This document shows positions 35,906 to 45,723 of a stretch of DNA of 64,000 nucleotides, in pieces; the stretch's first letter is position 1, and the number at the start of each line of letters is the position of its first letter. A program made the position numbers and the translations under genes. The stretch spans positions 1-64,000 of the forward strand of contig CAVPNY010000018.1 in NCBI GenBank assembly GCA_963706905.1, in the 5' to 3' direction. The notes beneath the pieces are model-generated. The model was not told the DNA's origin. It saw nothing but the letters and a program-made list of their open reading frames with translations, and did no database searches. This stretch comes from CAVPNY01 sp963706905 (lineage in GTDB: Bacteria; Chloroflexota; Anaerolineae; Anaerolineales; UBA4823).

Positions 35906-37429
35906 TTATTCGCCGAACTTGATGCCTTGCGCCAGGGGCAAATCACTTGAGAAGTTGATCGTGTTGGTTTGCCGGCGCATGTAAGCTTTCCAGGCGTCCG
36001 AGCCTGATTCGCGCCCACCGCCGGTCTCTTTCTCACCGCCGAAGGCGCCGCCGATCTCGGCCCCGGACGTGCCGATGTTTACGTTGGCGATGCCGCAGTC
36101 CGAGCCGCCCGCAGAGAGGAAGGCTTCCGCCTTGCGCACGCTGTCCGTGAAAATGGCACTGGACAGCCCCTGAGGCACGCCATTATGGATGTCGATCGCC
36201 TCCGGGAGCAGGTCATATTCCATCAGGTACAGGATCGGAGCAAAAGTTTCCTGCTTAACGATCTCGGTCTGAGCAGACATCTTGACGATCGTCGGCTCCA
36301 CGAAGTTAGGTCCCAGGTCGGGGCGCATAGCGCCACCGGTAAGGATCTTGCCGCCTTGTGTTCTGGCCTGCTCCAGCGCTTCGAGCATCTCCTCCACCGC
36401 CGCGCCATCCACCAGGGGTCCCATCAGTGTGCCATCCACCAGCGGGTCGCCCAGCCGCACCTGGCGGTAAGCCGACACCAGCCGCTGGGTTAGCTCGCTG
36501 GCAATGCCTTTTTGCATGATGATGCGCCGGGTACTGGTGCAACGCTGTCCGGCGGTACCGACCGCGCCGAACAAGATGGCGCGGGTCGCCATGTCCAGGT
36601 CGGCGTCTTCGGCCACGATGATGGCGTTATTGCCGCCCAGCTCCAGGATGGCGCGGCCAAAGCGCTCGGCGATGCTGCGCGAAACGTGCACGCCGACTTT
36701 GGTCGAGCCGGTGAAAGATACCAGCGGTAGACGAGGGTCTTTCAGCAGCAAGTCTCCCACTTCCCGCCCACTGCCGATCACCAGGTTGAAGACGCCGCTC
36801 AGCCCATGGTCTGCCATCACCCGGTTGGCGATGTGCTGCACGGCGATGGCGCACAGCGGTGTCAGCGAGGACGGTTTCCATAACACCGGGTCGCCGCATA
36901 CTACGGCTAAAGCCGTGTTCCAAGACCAGACTGCTACCGGAAAGTTGAAAGAGGTGATCAGTCCAACCACGCCCAACGGATGCCACTGCTCGTACATGCG
37001 GTGCGCCGGGCGCTCGGACTGCATCGTCAGGCCGTACAGCTGGCGTGAGAGACCCACGGCGAAGTCGCAGATATCGATCATCTCCTGCACCTCGCCGTGC
37101 CCTTCGGCGCGGATCTTGCCCATCTCCAGCGTGACCAGGTCGCCCAGCGGCTCCTTGTATTCACGCAGCGCATCGCCCAGGTCGCGGATCACCTGGCCGC
37201 GCTTAGGGGCTGGCACGCTGCGCCAGGAAAGAAAGGTCTCGTGGGCGGTTGAGACGACCTTTTCATAGGTCGCCGCAGTGGCCTGGGCGACCTTCGCCAG
37301 CGGCTCGCCGCTGGTCGGGTTGTAGGAGACCAGCTCCTTGCCGTTGGGATCAGTGATCCAGCCGTCTGGCCCGGTGCACGCCCCGGGGTTGGTTTCCTGG
37401 ATGCCTAATTTATATAGGGTGGACTTCAC
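35906..37429 (-). CDS. Aldehyde dehydrogenase, ALDH7 type (alpha-aminoadipic semialdehyde dehydrogenase-like)
   Basis: 507 aa. Oxidises an aldehyde with NAD+, in this family usually alpha-aminoadipic semialdehyde of lysine breakdown. The catalytic Cys lies in GTAGQRCTSTRR and the general-base Glu in LELGGNNAIIV; the NAD motif is SFTGSTKVGVHVS. NVNIGTSGAEIGGAFGGEKETGGGRESGSDAWK is the ALDH7-type C-terminal stretch (shown here in part: TSGAEIGGAFGGEKETG). A 5' fragment of a close paralogue lies at 39488-39635. No other lysine-catabolism genes are near. Confidence 0.93.
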   Translation of the reverse strand: MKSTLYKLGIQETNPGACTGPDGWITDPNGKELVSYNPTSGEPLAKVAQATAATYEKVVSTAHETFLSWRSVPAPKRGQVIRDLGDALREYKEPLGDLVTLEMGKIRAEGHGEVQEMIDICDFAVGLSRQLYGLTMQSERPAHRMYEQWHPLGVVGLITSFNFPVAVWSWNTALAVVCGDPVLWKPSSLTPLCAIAVQHIANRVMADHGLSGVFNLVIGSGREVGDLLLKDPRLPLVSFTGSTKVGVHVSRSIAERFGRAILELGGNNAIIVAEDADLDMATRAILFGAVGTAGQRCTSTRRIIMQKGIASELTQRLVSAYRQVRLGDPLVDGTLMGPLVDGAAVEEMLEALEQARTQGGKILTGGAMRPDLGPNFVEPTIVKMSAQTEIVKQETFAPILYLMEYDLLPEAIDIHNGVPQGLSSAIFTDSVRKAEAFLSAGGSDCGIANVNIGTSGAEIGGAFGGEKETGGGRESGSDAWKAYMRRQTNTINFSSDLPLAQGIKFGE

Positions 37430-37510
37430 TTCATGATCTCCTTTGATGATAGTGTTGGGTTGCGATTGAGGAGTTTCTTTTAGGTTTTTGAAGATTTTTT
37501 CTGACCCCAG

Positions 37511-37756
37511 TCATTTCCCAAATAAACCTTCGAGCAGTTCGTTACGCGTGATATCTAAGTGATCTGCTACATCCGTTAGGATTGCGTTTAATGTACCTAT
37601 TCGTATGTCGCTGTGTAGCGGGATCGTAATGTGATGCTCGCCGTTTTGGGCAGTTGTTAATCGGAGGTGGCTTCCAGATTGCCGGGTAATGCGATATCCA
37701 TACTTCTCGAGTCGCTTTGCTAACGAATTACCACTTACATCCCGAGGTAATCTCAT
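37511..37756 (-). CDS. hicA: HicA-family mRNA interferase toxin
   Basis: 81 aa. SGNSLAKRLEKYGYRITRQS, GSHLRLT and HHITIPLHSDIRIGTLNAIL give the dsRBD-like HicA fold with its catalytic His in SGSHLRL. It overlaps hicB by 4 nt (ATGA). HicA cleaves mRNA and is neutralised by HicB. Confidence 0.85.
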   Translation of the reverse strand: MRLPRDVSGNSLAKRLEKYGYRITRQSGSHLRLTTAQNGEHHITIPLHSDIRIGTLNAILTDVADHLDITRNELLEGLFGK

Positions 37757-37959
37757 ATAGCGATCACCTCTTCATGTAGGTAATGCAATCGTATCAACCT
37801 AGGTAGGGTTTCATCACCGAAATGGCAGGTAACTGCATCCTGTATTTCCCGTTTTAAATCTTCCCAATTATCTGCTTCGGTATAAACCGAATGTCCTAAG
37901 GCGCGCGCAGTAAATCCCCCCTCCGGGGCGTCTTCAATGAGAAAAACGATTTCAGCCAT
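37753..37959 (-). CDS. hicB: HicB-family antitoxin
   Basis: 68 aa, first gene of the pair, GGAGAG 7 nt upstream. IVFLIEDAPEGGFTARALGH and the following acidic segment are the partial RNase-H-like HicB fold. It lacks an obvious C-terminal DNA-binding domain, as in the short HicB group. Confidence 0.82.
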   Translation of the reverse strand: MAEIVFLIEDAPEGGFTARALGHSVYTEADNWEDLKREIQDAVTCHFGDETLPRLIRLHYLHEEVIAI

Positions 37960-38112
37960 TATGGTTCTCTCCGATAATGTAAATTCGCTGGTGAAAGTAT
38001 ATCATGCACCGAGATCAGCATCGCGAAGTTGAACAAAGCTTTTTATATCTTTGGTGCGGCTTGAATAACTGTGCAATGCGATTGCGTACCCCCCACAAGC
38101 AGTTATCTAACG

Positions 38113-38325
38113 TTATTTTCGTTTAATAATTGAATATACTCTCTGAAGTCCTGGCTCAGCAAGGAATTTCCAGTAGTTATATTCTTGACGGATCAGCTCA
38201 AGAGCGGTTGACCTGGCTTCATAGGATTGGGTGCACCAATATTCGCTATCCTTGGGTTCTTTCTCCAGGCGTGACTTTACTACAACTTTAACGATGCTTG
38301 ATTCGCGATTAAGATTTCCGCTCAT
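38113..38325 (-). CDS. Small conserved protein of unknown function
   Basis: 70 aa: EKEPKDSEYWCTQSYEARST, then ALELIRQEYNYW and LQRVYSIIKRK at the end. Short proteins with an ELIRxxY/LQRVYxIIK pattern are widespread and often neighbour nucleotidyltransferase-like genes, which are not seen here. Function unknown; it may be an orphan of a two-gene module. Confidence 0.55.
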   Translation of the reverse strand: MSGNLNRESSIVKVVVKSRLEKEPKDSEYWCTQSYEARSTALELIRQEYNYWKFLAEPGLQRVYSIIKRK

Positions 38326-38470
38326 CGTAAAATGCTCATTATTGGCTGAGTTTACTTTGGAAGTATATCATGCACATTAAAGAACAACACCGCTACCTAC
38401 CACCTTCCTGCCCTCCACCTTCTTCGTGGCAAAGAAACCTCACAAGTATTTCAGTAGAGTTACCCATACC

Positions 38471-38929
38471 CTATGGAAAGTCTTCTATAGCACGCCCACT
38501 TCTCCGTTCCACCTTGGGATTATGCGGCGCGACGAAAAGCGACATTGTACTTTCATATGTCTTACCCAAATCTGTGACTGCCTCTACTACAAATTTCACC
38601 TGATAACCAGAAGAAAGCCAACCATTAACGAAACCGTCGATTAATTCGGGTGACTTTGTAATTTTAAGATGCGCTTCTCGAATGCACGATGTCGGAAGTC
38701 CTGCCTTTTCCATCTGCTCCGAAAACTTGGTGACTCCGAGTCGTTCTGCAGTTGCTATTGGCGTTGTCTCGTTGCATTCTGCTCTAACCTCGATCAAGTC
38801 AATTCGTAATTCCCTGATGACTTCGACCAAAAAACCGAAAAGCCAATACCCATCGAAATCGGAATACCGACTCGTGTAAGTTCCAAGGAAATTGTGAAGC
38901 ACACCTTTAATGTTTCGACGTCTCGCCAT
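38471..38929 (-). CDS. Hypothetical protein
   Basis: 152 aa, ending about 145 nt before the preceding small gene. It starts ARRRNIKGVLHNFLGTYTSR and has a conserved-looking C-terminus (DGFVNGWLSSGYQVKFVV, DLGKTYESTMSLFVAPHNPK). No membrane segments. I do not recognise a family with known function. Confidence 0.6.
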   Translation of the reverse strand: MARRRNIKGVLHNFLGTYTSRYSDFDGYWLFGFLVEVIRELRIDLIEVRAECNETTPIATAERLGVTKFSEQMEKAGLPTSCIREAHLKITKSPELIDGFVNGWLSSGYQVKFVVEAVTDLGKTYESTMSLFVAPHNPKVERRSGRAIEDFP

Positions 38930-39012
38930 TTGTAGCTATCTTTGGCGCTCAGCTGTGGGGATATTTCGTCGGCTGGAGCTTGTTGGTCTGGTCTTTGTTG
39001 GGGGAGTGTACA

Positions 39013-39487
39013 TTAGCCATCTGCAAGCTTCTCCCATCCTTCAACATCTTGATCGAAATATATTCCGCCTGAGGATCGACCCGTGCGTAGGTCAACATGA
39101 AACGGGCGCCACTCGTCGTCAATTGCTGACCACGCAAGCCCCATGAGCTCCTCACCGACAATCCTAAGTTCAGCGAAGCCATCCCACGACAGTCGACGTG
39201 TGTGCCAGAGCAATCCCTCCGGACCAAGCCTAGCTAGCGCGATCTCTAGTGTGCTGAGCACCCATCCAAAAGGATTGAAGACCTCTAGTGCAAGGTCTAC
39301 GGCAGGAAGCAGCTTCTCTGCTGAGCGTAATTCTGGATTGACCATCCATAAGTCTCCGGAAGCGATGACGACTACATCACGGCCGTTCGGGTGTACGCAA
39401 ACTAGGTCAAGACCTCCAAGCCCCGGTTGGAAGTTCGCCACCCACTCGCCCCCTTTTGAATTTAAGGCAATGACAATCCCCTCACGC
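39013..39487 (-). pseudogene. 5'-truncated hypothetical gene
   Basis: About 155 codons are open: VIALNSKGGEWVANFQPGLG, then VVVIASGDLWMVNPELRS and LLWHTRRLSWDGFAELRIVG. The frame is open up to the junction at about 39487, where ALDH7 5' sequence in another frame replaces its beginning. A GTG at 39441 could serve as a start but lies inside the conserved-looking region. Function unknown; a beta-propeller-like or sensor fold is only a guess. Confidence 0.5.
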
Positions 39488-39635
39488 CCTGGGCGACCGT
39501 TGCCAGCGGATCGCCGCTGGTCGGGTTGTAAGAGACCAGCTCCTTGCCATTGGGGTCAGCGATCCAGGCATCTGGCCCGGTGCACGCCCCGGGGTTGGTT
39601 TCCTGGATATGAAGTTTTTCTAGAAGGGATTTCAT
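39488..39635 (-). pseudogene. 5' fragment of a second ALDH7 gene
   Basis: Begins with its own GGAGG and ATG and reads MKSLLEKLHIQETNPGACTG and PNGKELVSYNPTSGDPLA, nearly identical to the start of the ALDH7 gene at 35906-37429. Homology ends abruptly after VAQG, where the truncated hypothetical gene begins; the frame stops a few codons later. A recombination joint left only about 48 codons. Confidence 0.88.
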
Positions 39636-39776
39636 AAATTTAGACCTCCGTTAAGATGCGGTGATGTGATTCGACTGGGGAGAGGTGAAATCTGTTGACC
39701 AAATATATTATCGAGGCAATCGTTGTCATTAGATTTTACCACCGCAGATTTTAGGGATTAGATTACTGATAAGAAA

Positions 39777-40025
39777 AATAGGGCAATTGCATCTTATGTC
39801 TGACAACTCGAAAATAAGCGATTTTACCTCTTTTTAGGTACGGATTTGCAAAAATAAGTTCCAAAATATCAGCAGATCAAAGGAAGGAATTGTTTTTATT
39901 GTCGCAGTTGATGATATTTTCGCCTTCTGACCGCTAAACAATAACCGTAAGCGAAGCCCACAAGCTGAAAATGGCTGAATCCGAGTGTTTTTCAGTTAAA
40001 ACAATTTAGATGCGATTGCCCTAAT
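39777..40025. repeat. Putative 249-bp non-autonomous element with terminal inverted repeats
   Basis: AATAGGGCAATTGCATCTTA at the left faces the complement of TTAGATGCGATTGCCCTAAT at the right (17 of 20 matching). The interior is AT-rich and has no ORF. The repeat sequence reminds me of ISAs1-family ends, but this is from memory only. The rest of the 39636-40318 gap holds a possible promoter and a long leader but no gene. Confidence 0.55.
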
Positions 40026-40041
40026 AAGAAAAAAGTCCTAC

Positions 40042-40069
40042 TTGATTTTGCTTAATATTCCGCTATACT
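40042..40069 (+). promoter_or_regulatory. Candidate promoter for the STAND/BTAD regulator
   Basis: TTGATT and TATACT with a 16-nt spacer, about 250 nt before the start codon. It begins just outside the inverted-repeat element. The long leader contains no recognisable riboswitch. Confidence 0.4.
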
Positions 40070-40318
40070 AATTACGGGACGATTGCTTGTCCTAAGTTTG
40101 ACCACGGCGAACTTTATACTCCGCACACCCTCACTTCGTTAAACCACAATCCATCGCCGGGCGCTCTCTATCGATTAGAGATCTTTTTTCATCGCAGGCA
40201 TCCGTGTTTGCAGAGAACAGCCTTGAAGCTTCCCTGATAAGGGCGGGGATTCTTATGGCTTAAACTGCGACACCACAGTGCCTGCCTTATTGTCAGGAAT
40301 CGGGTCCAGGGGGACTGA

Positions 40319-43113
40319 TTGTTCATCGCAAAGACTGCAATCCCGATTGCATTTAAAAGCCCAGTTCATGAGGCTTTATTCTCTCAGGCTATCAGCTCAC
40401 CTTTTACATTGTTTGCCTGCCCGCCAGGCTATCTCGCCAAAGATGCATTGGTAGATGCCTTAATCAGGCAAGGTTGTTCGATCATGTGGTTGCGCCTGGG
40501 GCAAGAGGATCGCGACCCGGCTACTTTGCTGTTGTCTTTGATCGAAAGCGCTAGACGATTGCAACCGGGCATCGGGGGGATCACCCTGGAAAAAATGAAG
40601 CTCAATCCCGGACCGTTGATGGGCTGGCCAGTGCTTTACACCTTGCTGGCTCAAGAGTTGGCGGATGGGCTGCCGGCCTCCAGCGCCATCGTCCTGGAAA
40701 ATGTTCACCAACTGGCAACTGCACAATCCACACTAGGGTTGTTGAGTAACCATCTGCTGGCTAAGCTCCCTAAATCGTTAACACAAATCCTTACTACCTA
40801 CCAGGAGTTGCCCCCCTCTGTTTTATCCTTGTCTGCTCAACATTACAGATCCAAGGACCTGAGGCTAGACTACCAGGCCGGTCTGGCGCTGGCTGAAGCT
40901 TATCATGCCTCTCTGTCCAAGGAATGCCTTCGGAAAGCATTACAACTTGTCGACGGGCGCGGCCTGGAGCTGGCTGGACTTCTAGTAACGTGCCAGGATC
41001 TTGGACTTGAATTTCTACAAAGCACGATTCTACGCTCAAAAACCGCTGACCAACTCCTAGCCCTGCTGATCCGTGCAAGTCTGGCGGTAACCAGCGAAGA
41101 TGAAACCCGCGCTCTGACACTCGCCCTACTCCTGGATTATTGCCACCCGGAGTTATCCAAGGCTGCACTGGGTAATCCGGCCATTCCTCATGGTCCCTGC
41201 GTTCAGTCGCTCAGTGATGGCTGGTTACGCTTGCTTCATACATGGCGAGAACCTCTGCAGGCTGCCTTTCGGTCAGAACACCGGGTGATGAAAGTTGCCA
41301 ATCTAAATTCGCTTGCTGAGTACCTTGCTCACCAGGGCGCGGTCGAGAACGCCGTGGAATTGTGCATTGTCCAAAAGTCCTATGCCGTCGCCGCCCGCCT
41401 GATGGCCAATGCCGTCGAGAATATGATGGATCTGGGCCAATGGGTCACCCTGGAGGATTGGCTCAAAGAAGTGCCAGAGGATGTGCTCCATGAATGGCCC
41501 AGGTTGGTGTATGCCCAGGGTGAGATCGCCACGGCACATGGTTACCTCGCCGAAGCCCGGCGGTCATTCGAAGTTTCGTCCAACCTGTTCTCAGGCCGGG
41601 GCGAGCCAGAAGGAGCATGCCAGAGCTTGTTGGCCGAAAGCACACTGGCAGCCTGGGAGGGCAATAAGAACCGCGCCCGGAGCCTCGCTCAGAGCGCCAG
41701 AGCTCTGGCCCACAATTCAGTTCTTTCCGACAAGATGGGTGATATCAACTGGCATCTTGCCAGCCTGGCTGCAGCCTCGGACACACTGGAAGAAGCGCTG
41801 GCTTACATCGCCCCAGCGTCTGAGACGCCTGCCGATCCGTACCTAGCAGAATTGTTCAACAAGGCGGCCAAGTTGCTGGAACACCAACTTATCCTACAAG
41901 CACAACGCAGATCGCACTACCAGGCCTATCTCGAAACCGTTCAAGCCGAGCAGAGCAATTTGGCTTTACTGAAGCAGCTGATGAATTCACCCACCTCCAA
42001 CCTCCCCGACATATTCGCCAAGCGTGGTTGGTCTCATACGCCGTTGATGTTAAAAGTTGCCTGTGCCTTTACACTTGTCGGAGGAAACAGAAGTGGAAGC
42101 GAAGCCCAATTATTTAAAACGGCTCCTCCAGGCGTTGTCAGTCAATCAGCCGAGAGGTTTGTCCACTGACGAAGGCGGAATCTATAGCACAATCGGTGAA
42201 AATAACGCCTCCTCAGAGAATTTAATCAACCCACCGCCTGAGTCTGGCTCGGACACCCTTACTTCCCCAACCAGTGATTTCTGAACCGGTTGATATTCCG
42301 CTATTACCCATCCTCCCGGAGGAACCGGCCGCCGGGATTATCTCGGCCTATCTGCTCGGCTCTTTTCGCCTTTCCATCAACGAGACTCTTTTGACCAAGT
42401 TTCCGAGCAGCCGTGGGCTGGCGATCTTTAAATACATACTCGTGCACCACACCCAATTAATCCCGCGTGACATCCTGATGGATACATTCTGGCCAAACTC
42501 CGATCCTGAATCAGCGCGCAATAGCCTGAATGTCGCCCTGCACAGCCTACGTCAGGCTTTGCGCTCCATCACGCCTCTTGCGGTGATCCTGTTGGAAAGT
42601 GGGAAATATAGTTTGAATCCCGATTTGAAGGTTTGGGTGGATGTGGAAAATTTCGAGCGCCATATTAAGGTCGCCAAGCTCCTCGAAGAAGCCGGGAAAG
42701 CTTCAGGCGCGATCCGAGAATACGAGGCTGCAACCAGCCTGTATCAAGGCGACCTGCTCTCTGATGATCCTTATGAGGAATGGCCTGTTATCGAACGCGA
42801 ACATCTTAGGATCGCCTACCTGGACATGGTTGACCGTTTGAGTCAGATCTACTTTGCCCAGGAACATTATGTGGCTTGCATCGCTTTGTGCCAGCGGATC
42901 TTGCAACGGGATAGCTGTCGCGAAGACGCCCATCGCCGATTGATGCGTTGTTACAGCCACCAAGGACAGACTCATCTGGCCCTACGCCAATACCAGATTT
43001 GTGTTGAAACGCTGCAAACCGAGCTGGACATTGAACCAGAGCCGGCAACGAACCAATTAGCCGAACAAATCCGACAGCGAAAACGAATTGATTCTGTTAC
43101 CCAAATGGATTAA
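40319..43113 (+). CDS. STAND-type regulator with C-terminal winged helix and BTAD domain (two frameshifts)
   Basis: Three consecutive frames together make one ~930-aa protein. The first (to 42169) is a MalT-like N-terminal ATPase-like and TPR region (FTLFACPPGYLAKDALVDAL stands where Walker A is expected and lacks GxGKT; AIVLENVHQL is the Walker B position). The second (around 42075-42284) gives EVEAKPNYLKRLLQALSVNQ and a linker. The third (from ~42270) is an OmpR/SARP winged helix (LLGSFRLSINETLL...RDILMDTFWPNSDPESARNS) plus BTAD (ALRQYQICVETLQTELDIEP). Shifts are near 42075 and 42270. The TTG start has GGGGG upstream. BTAD regulators activate nearby gene sets, here perhaps the following small genes. 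Confidence 0.75.
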
Positions 43114-43281
43114 TCCAGCTTTTTACATTATTAATTCCAGATCTAGCTCGGATTAAGCGGTTTCTGCTAATTTAAAGATGCTGGATTATTGAGAGAGGCC
43201 GATCCGCCAGTATTTTCCAAGTGACTTGCGCAGGTCACAAGGGAACCAATATATCAGTTTATGATGCAAAGGAGATTAGCT

Positions 43282-43730
43282 ATGCCGAACACAATTGAAT
43301 CTGTTTATCCGGGATTGAGAGGCACGATTGTCACCGCTCATGTATACGAGTCCGTACCCACCAATGTTACCAATGCCATACCGCACGCGAATGCCTGGGG
43401 AGTACAACTGAAATGGGAACTGAGCGGACCATTCGCAGCGTTTCTTGACTTGCTGGGAGGTTTAACCTGGTCGATTGGGAATTGACATTGCATCTTGAGT
43501 CCATTGGAGCAGGTGGCGAGCATGATATCACTATTACACCTGCATGGGCACCAGTCGCAGGCGCTTTTGAATGGACCCAGAATATTCCTGTCGCAGGTAA
43601 TGTCGTGCAGATTGATGCATACAAACCAGTTGTTACTGCGCGTTTGAGGCTAACTCCCGGCGGCAATGTCAATCCAGTTGGCCTACCTATTTATGGGTTT
43701 GAAGAGCTACCAATGATCAGCATCTATTAG
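43282..43730 (+). CDS. Small unknown protein, probably beta-rich (frameshifted)
   Basis: About 149 aa if repaired. AGGAG lies 7 nt before the ATG. The first frame (PNTIESVYPGLRGTIVTAHV, WGVQLKWELSGPFAAFLDLL) stops at 43485 and the second (LTLHLESIGAGGEHDITITP, KPVVTARLRLTPGGN) continues; a single-base change near 43480 would join them. The composition suggests a beta sandwich without a signal peptide. No family recognised. The gene follows the BTAD regulator on the same strand and may belong to its regulon. Confidence 0.55.
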
Positions 43731-43912
43731 ACCCTGCACCAGTACCGTCGCCGTACACAGATGCTCCAACCAATCAGTATCACCTGGACGGGTAGATCTA
43801 CGATGGAGTTGGAGGAGTACCCCTCTTCTAACTCCATCCGGATGTAGAGAGCCCATCGGAGGTAAGAATACTATGAAGGAAGATTCGACATTGATAATCC
43901 AGAGACTCCCCA

Positions 43913-44787
43913 GTGCAACAAAGCGATGACTTGACAATGATAGAGGGAATTGAGCCAGCTTTCGAAAAGCGCCTGAACTCAGCCGGAATCCATACATTTG
44001 CCGAGTTGCAATCCAAATCTCCTGAGGTTTTGGCAAAGTTATTCATTGGCCAGAAAGGTGTTTCAGCAAGGTTGATTCGCGAAATGGACTGGATTGGACA
44101 AGCACGCCAGCTGTCTGACGAAATTAAATCCCAAGATACGCTCATGCAATCGCAAGCTGAGCAACATTATGCTGTTTTTACGGTTGAGTTATTGTTAGAT
44201 AAGGAAAACAACGTGCGGCGTACGCGCGCAAAATCCGTTAGCTCCTCAGACCAATCCGGTCAAACTGAAAATCCTTCTCGGGTTGGGAACCTGAAAGTCT
44301 GCTACAATTCTTTATCGATCAAGCCCAATTGTCTATACCTCATCAAAAGCCAAAGGGAGATAGGAGTGCGCAAGCAGATACTATACCGGAGGAGACAGAC
44401 TTAACCGGTCGATTACAGATTAGCCGGATTAACCTTCAACATGGAGTAGATGGGAATGGGATGCATTTAATCCAGCAGGGTGCCCTTGTTAATTTCAATC
44501 TCGAATTAGATTTCTCGCGGGTAAAAGCACCGGCTGAAACTTCGTTGAATTACCGTGCTTCCATTTATACCAAGGAATTGGACAGTGGCACACACCAGAT
44601 GATTGGAGAAGCAACTGGAGAGATCTCACCGATACACCAGTCAGTGATCAATGTTGGAATTAAATCGTTAGAACCTGGTCTTTATCGGTTGTATGCGATC
44701 GTTGTGATTGCCTTACCAGGAACGGAGCCCAAACCCGGATCTGGACTTATGGCGATGATGGAAGGTGGCTTGATCCCTGTGATCTAG
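43913..44787 (+). CDS. Helix-hairpin-helix protein with beta-rich C-terminus (frameshifted)
   Basis: The N-terminal part has a helix-hairpin-helix motif (DDLTMIEGIEPAFEKRLNSA, GIHTFAELQSKSPEVLAKLF) as in DNA-binding or scaffold domains. The second part, in the next frame from about 44285, reads GWEPESLLQFFIDQAQLSIP and a beta-rich ~120-residue domain (LTGRLQISRINLQHG, NYRASIYTKELDSG, LEPGLYRLYAIVVIAL). A single-base change near 44270-44285 joins them. An alternative start, ATG 43873 with GGAGG, is in another frame. Function unknown; it is the third gene of the BTAD-regulator neighbourhood. Confidence 0.6.
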
Positions 44788-45095
44788 TCTTTCCTTTTCC
44801 ATCGGCTATCCAGATCAATCTGATCAAGCCATTCTTGCCAGGGGGCCAGGTATGGGTCATCAAGGGACGCATCCTGATCTCTTTGGTGGATCTGGGTCTC
44901 TTGTATTTTGAGTCCGCCAACGCTGCCACTGTGCAGGGAATTTTCGTCCCCAGGATCAAGAATAATCCGTTTATAGTCCGGCAGCATTTGAATTAAGAAC
45001 CTGCGTCCACATTTTGGGCAGTACCACTCATCTATGCCAAAATCGTGGGTAGTCTGCAGGATCATTAAATGGTTTTGTTTTTCTTCACCTACCAT
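44784..45095 (-). CDS. Small protein with one CPKCG knuckle
   Basis: 103 aa. HLMILQTTHDFGIDEWYCPK and CGRRFLIQMLPDYKRIIL suggest half of a zinc ribbon; only one CxxC pair is present. The rest is polar. It converges on the HHH gene, overlapping its 3' end by 4 nt. No known family. Confidence 0.55.
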   Translation of the reverse strand: MVGEEKQNHLMILQTTHDFGIDEWYCPKCGRRFLIQMLPDYKRIILDPGDENSLHSGSVGGLKIQETQIHQRDQDASLDDPYLAPWQEWLDQIDLDSRWKRKD

Positions 45096-45292
45096 CGATG
45101 TACTCCTATTTATTGAGTATAACGTTAGCCTGGCAATAGTATTACCAACAAATTTGCCAACTCTATCGCATTACAATAATTCTGTCAATAACCATGATTC
45201 TGTTGTCAGCACGTCCTTTTCATTTGTTAAGAGGTAATCTTACTTCTCCTTGCTGCTTTCAATAAAAGATGAATAACCTGAAGGACGCTATA

Positions 45293-45321
45293 TTGACATC
45301 CGATATATCGTATGCTATAAT
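45293..45321 (+). promoter_or_regulatory. Consensus promoter of the padR operon with repeated operator motif
   Basis: TTGACA (45293-45298), a 17-nt spacer and TATAAT (45316-45321) preceded by TGC (extended -10). TCCGATATA occurs at about 45299 (inside the palindrome CGATATATCG) and again at about 45329, with GCGATATAG further on. These repeats are a likely autorepressor site. Confidence 0.8.
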
Positions 45322-45374
45322 AGCGGTGTCCGATATAACGGAAGGCGATATAGTAAATTGGAGCACCTGATCTA

Positions 45375-45701
45375 ATGCCAAACCGAGACGAAACAACAAA
45401 ATACCTCCCCTTGAGCGAAGCCACCTGCTATATCCTGCTCTCGCTGGTCGAGCCGCTGCACGGCTATGCCCTCATGCAGAAGGTGGAGGTGATGAGCCAG
45501 GGGACGGTCAAGATCGGGCCGGGTACCCTCTACGGCGCCTTCACCGTGCTGGAGAAGGAAGGCTTGATCGTCAAGGTGGATGAACGCGACCGCCGCAAAT
45601 CCTACTTGCTGACTCCCAAGGGGAAAAAGGTGCTGCGGGAACAGGTGCGCCGATCCGAAATCATGGTCCGCAATGGAATTGAGATCACGAAAGGGTGGTG
45701 A
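45375..45701 (+). CDS. PadR-family transcriptional regulator
   Basis: 108 aa. LSEATCYILLSLVEPLHGYA, LMQKVEVMSQGTVKIGPGTL, YGAFTVLEKEGLI and RRKSYLLTPKGKKVLREQ are the PadR winged helix. It probably represses its own operon, which includes the DUF2812 gene 22 nt downstream. Confidence 0.9.
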   Translation: MPNRDETTKYLPLSEATCYILLSLVEPLHGYALMQKVEVMSQGTVKIGPGTLYGAFTVLEKEGLIVKVDERDRRKSYLLTPKGKKVLREQVRRSEIMVRNGIEITKGW

Positions 45702-45723
45702 TACCTTGATTGCAGAGGCTAAG

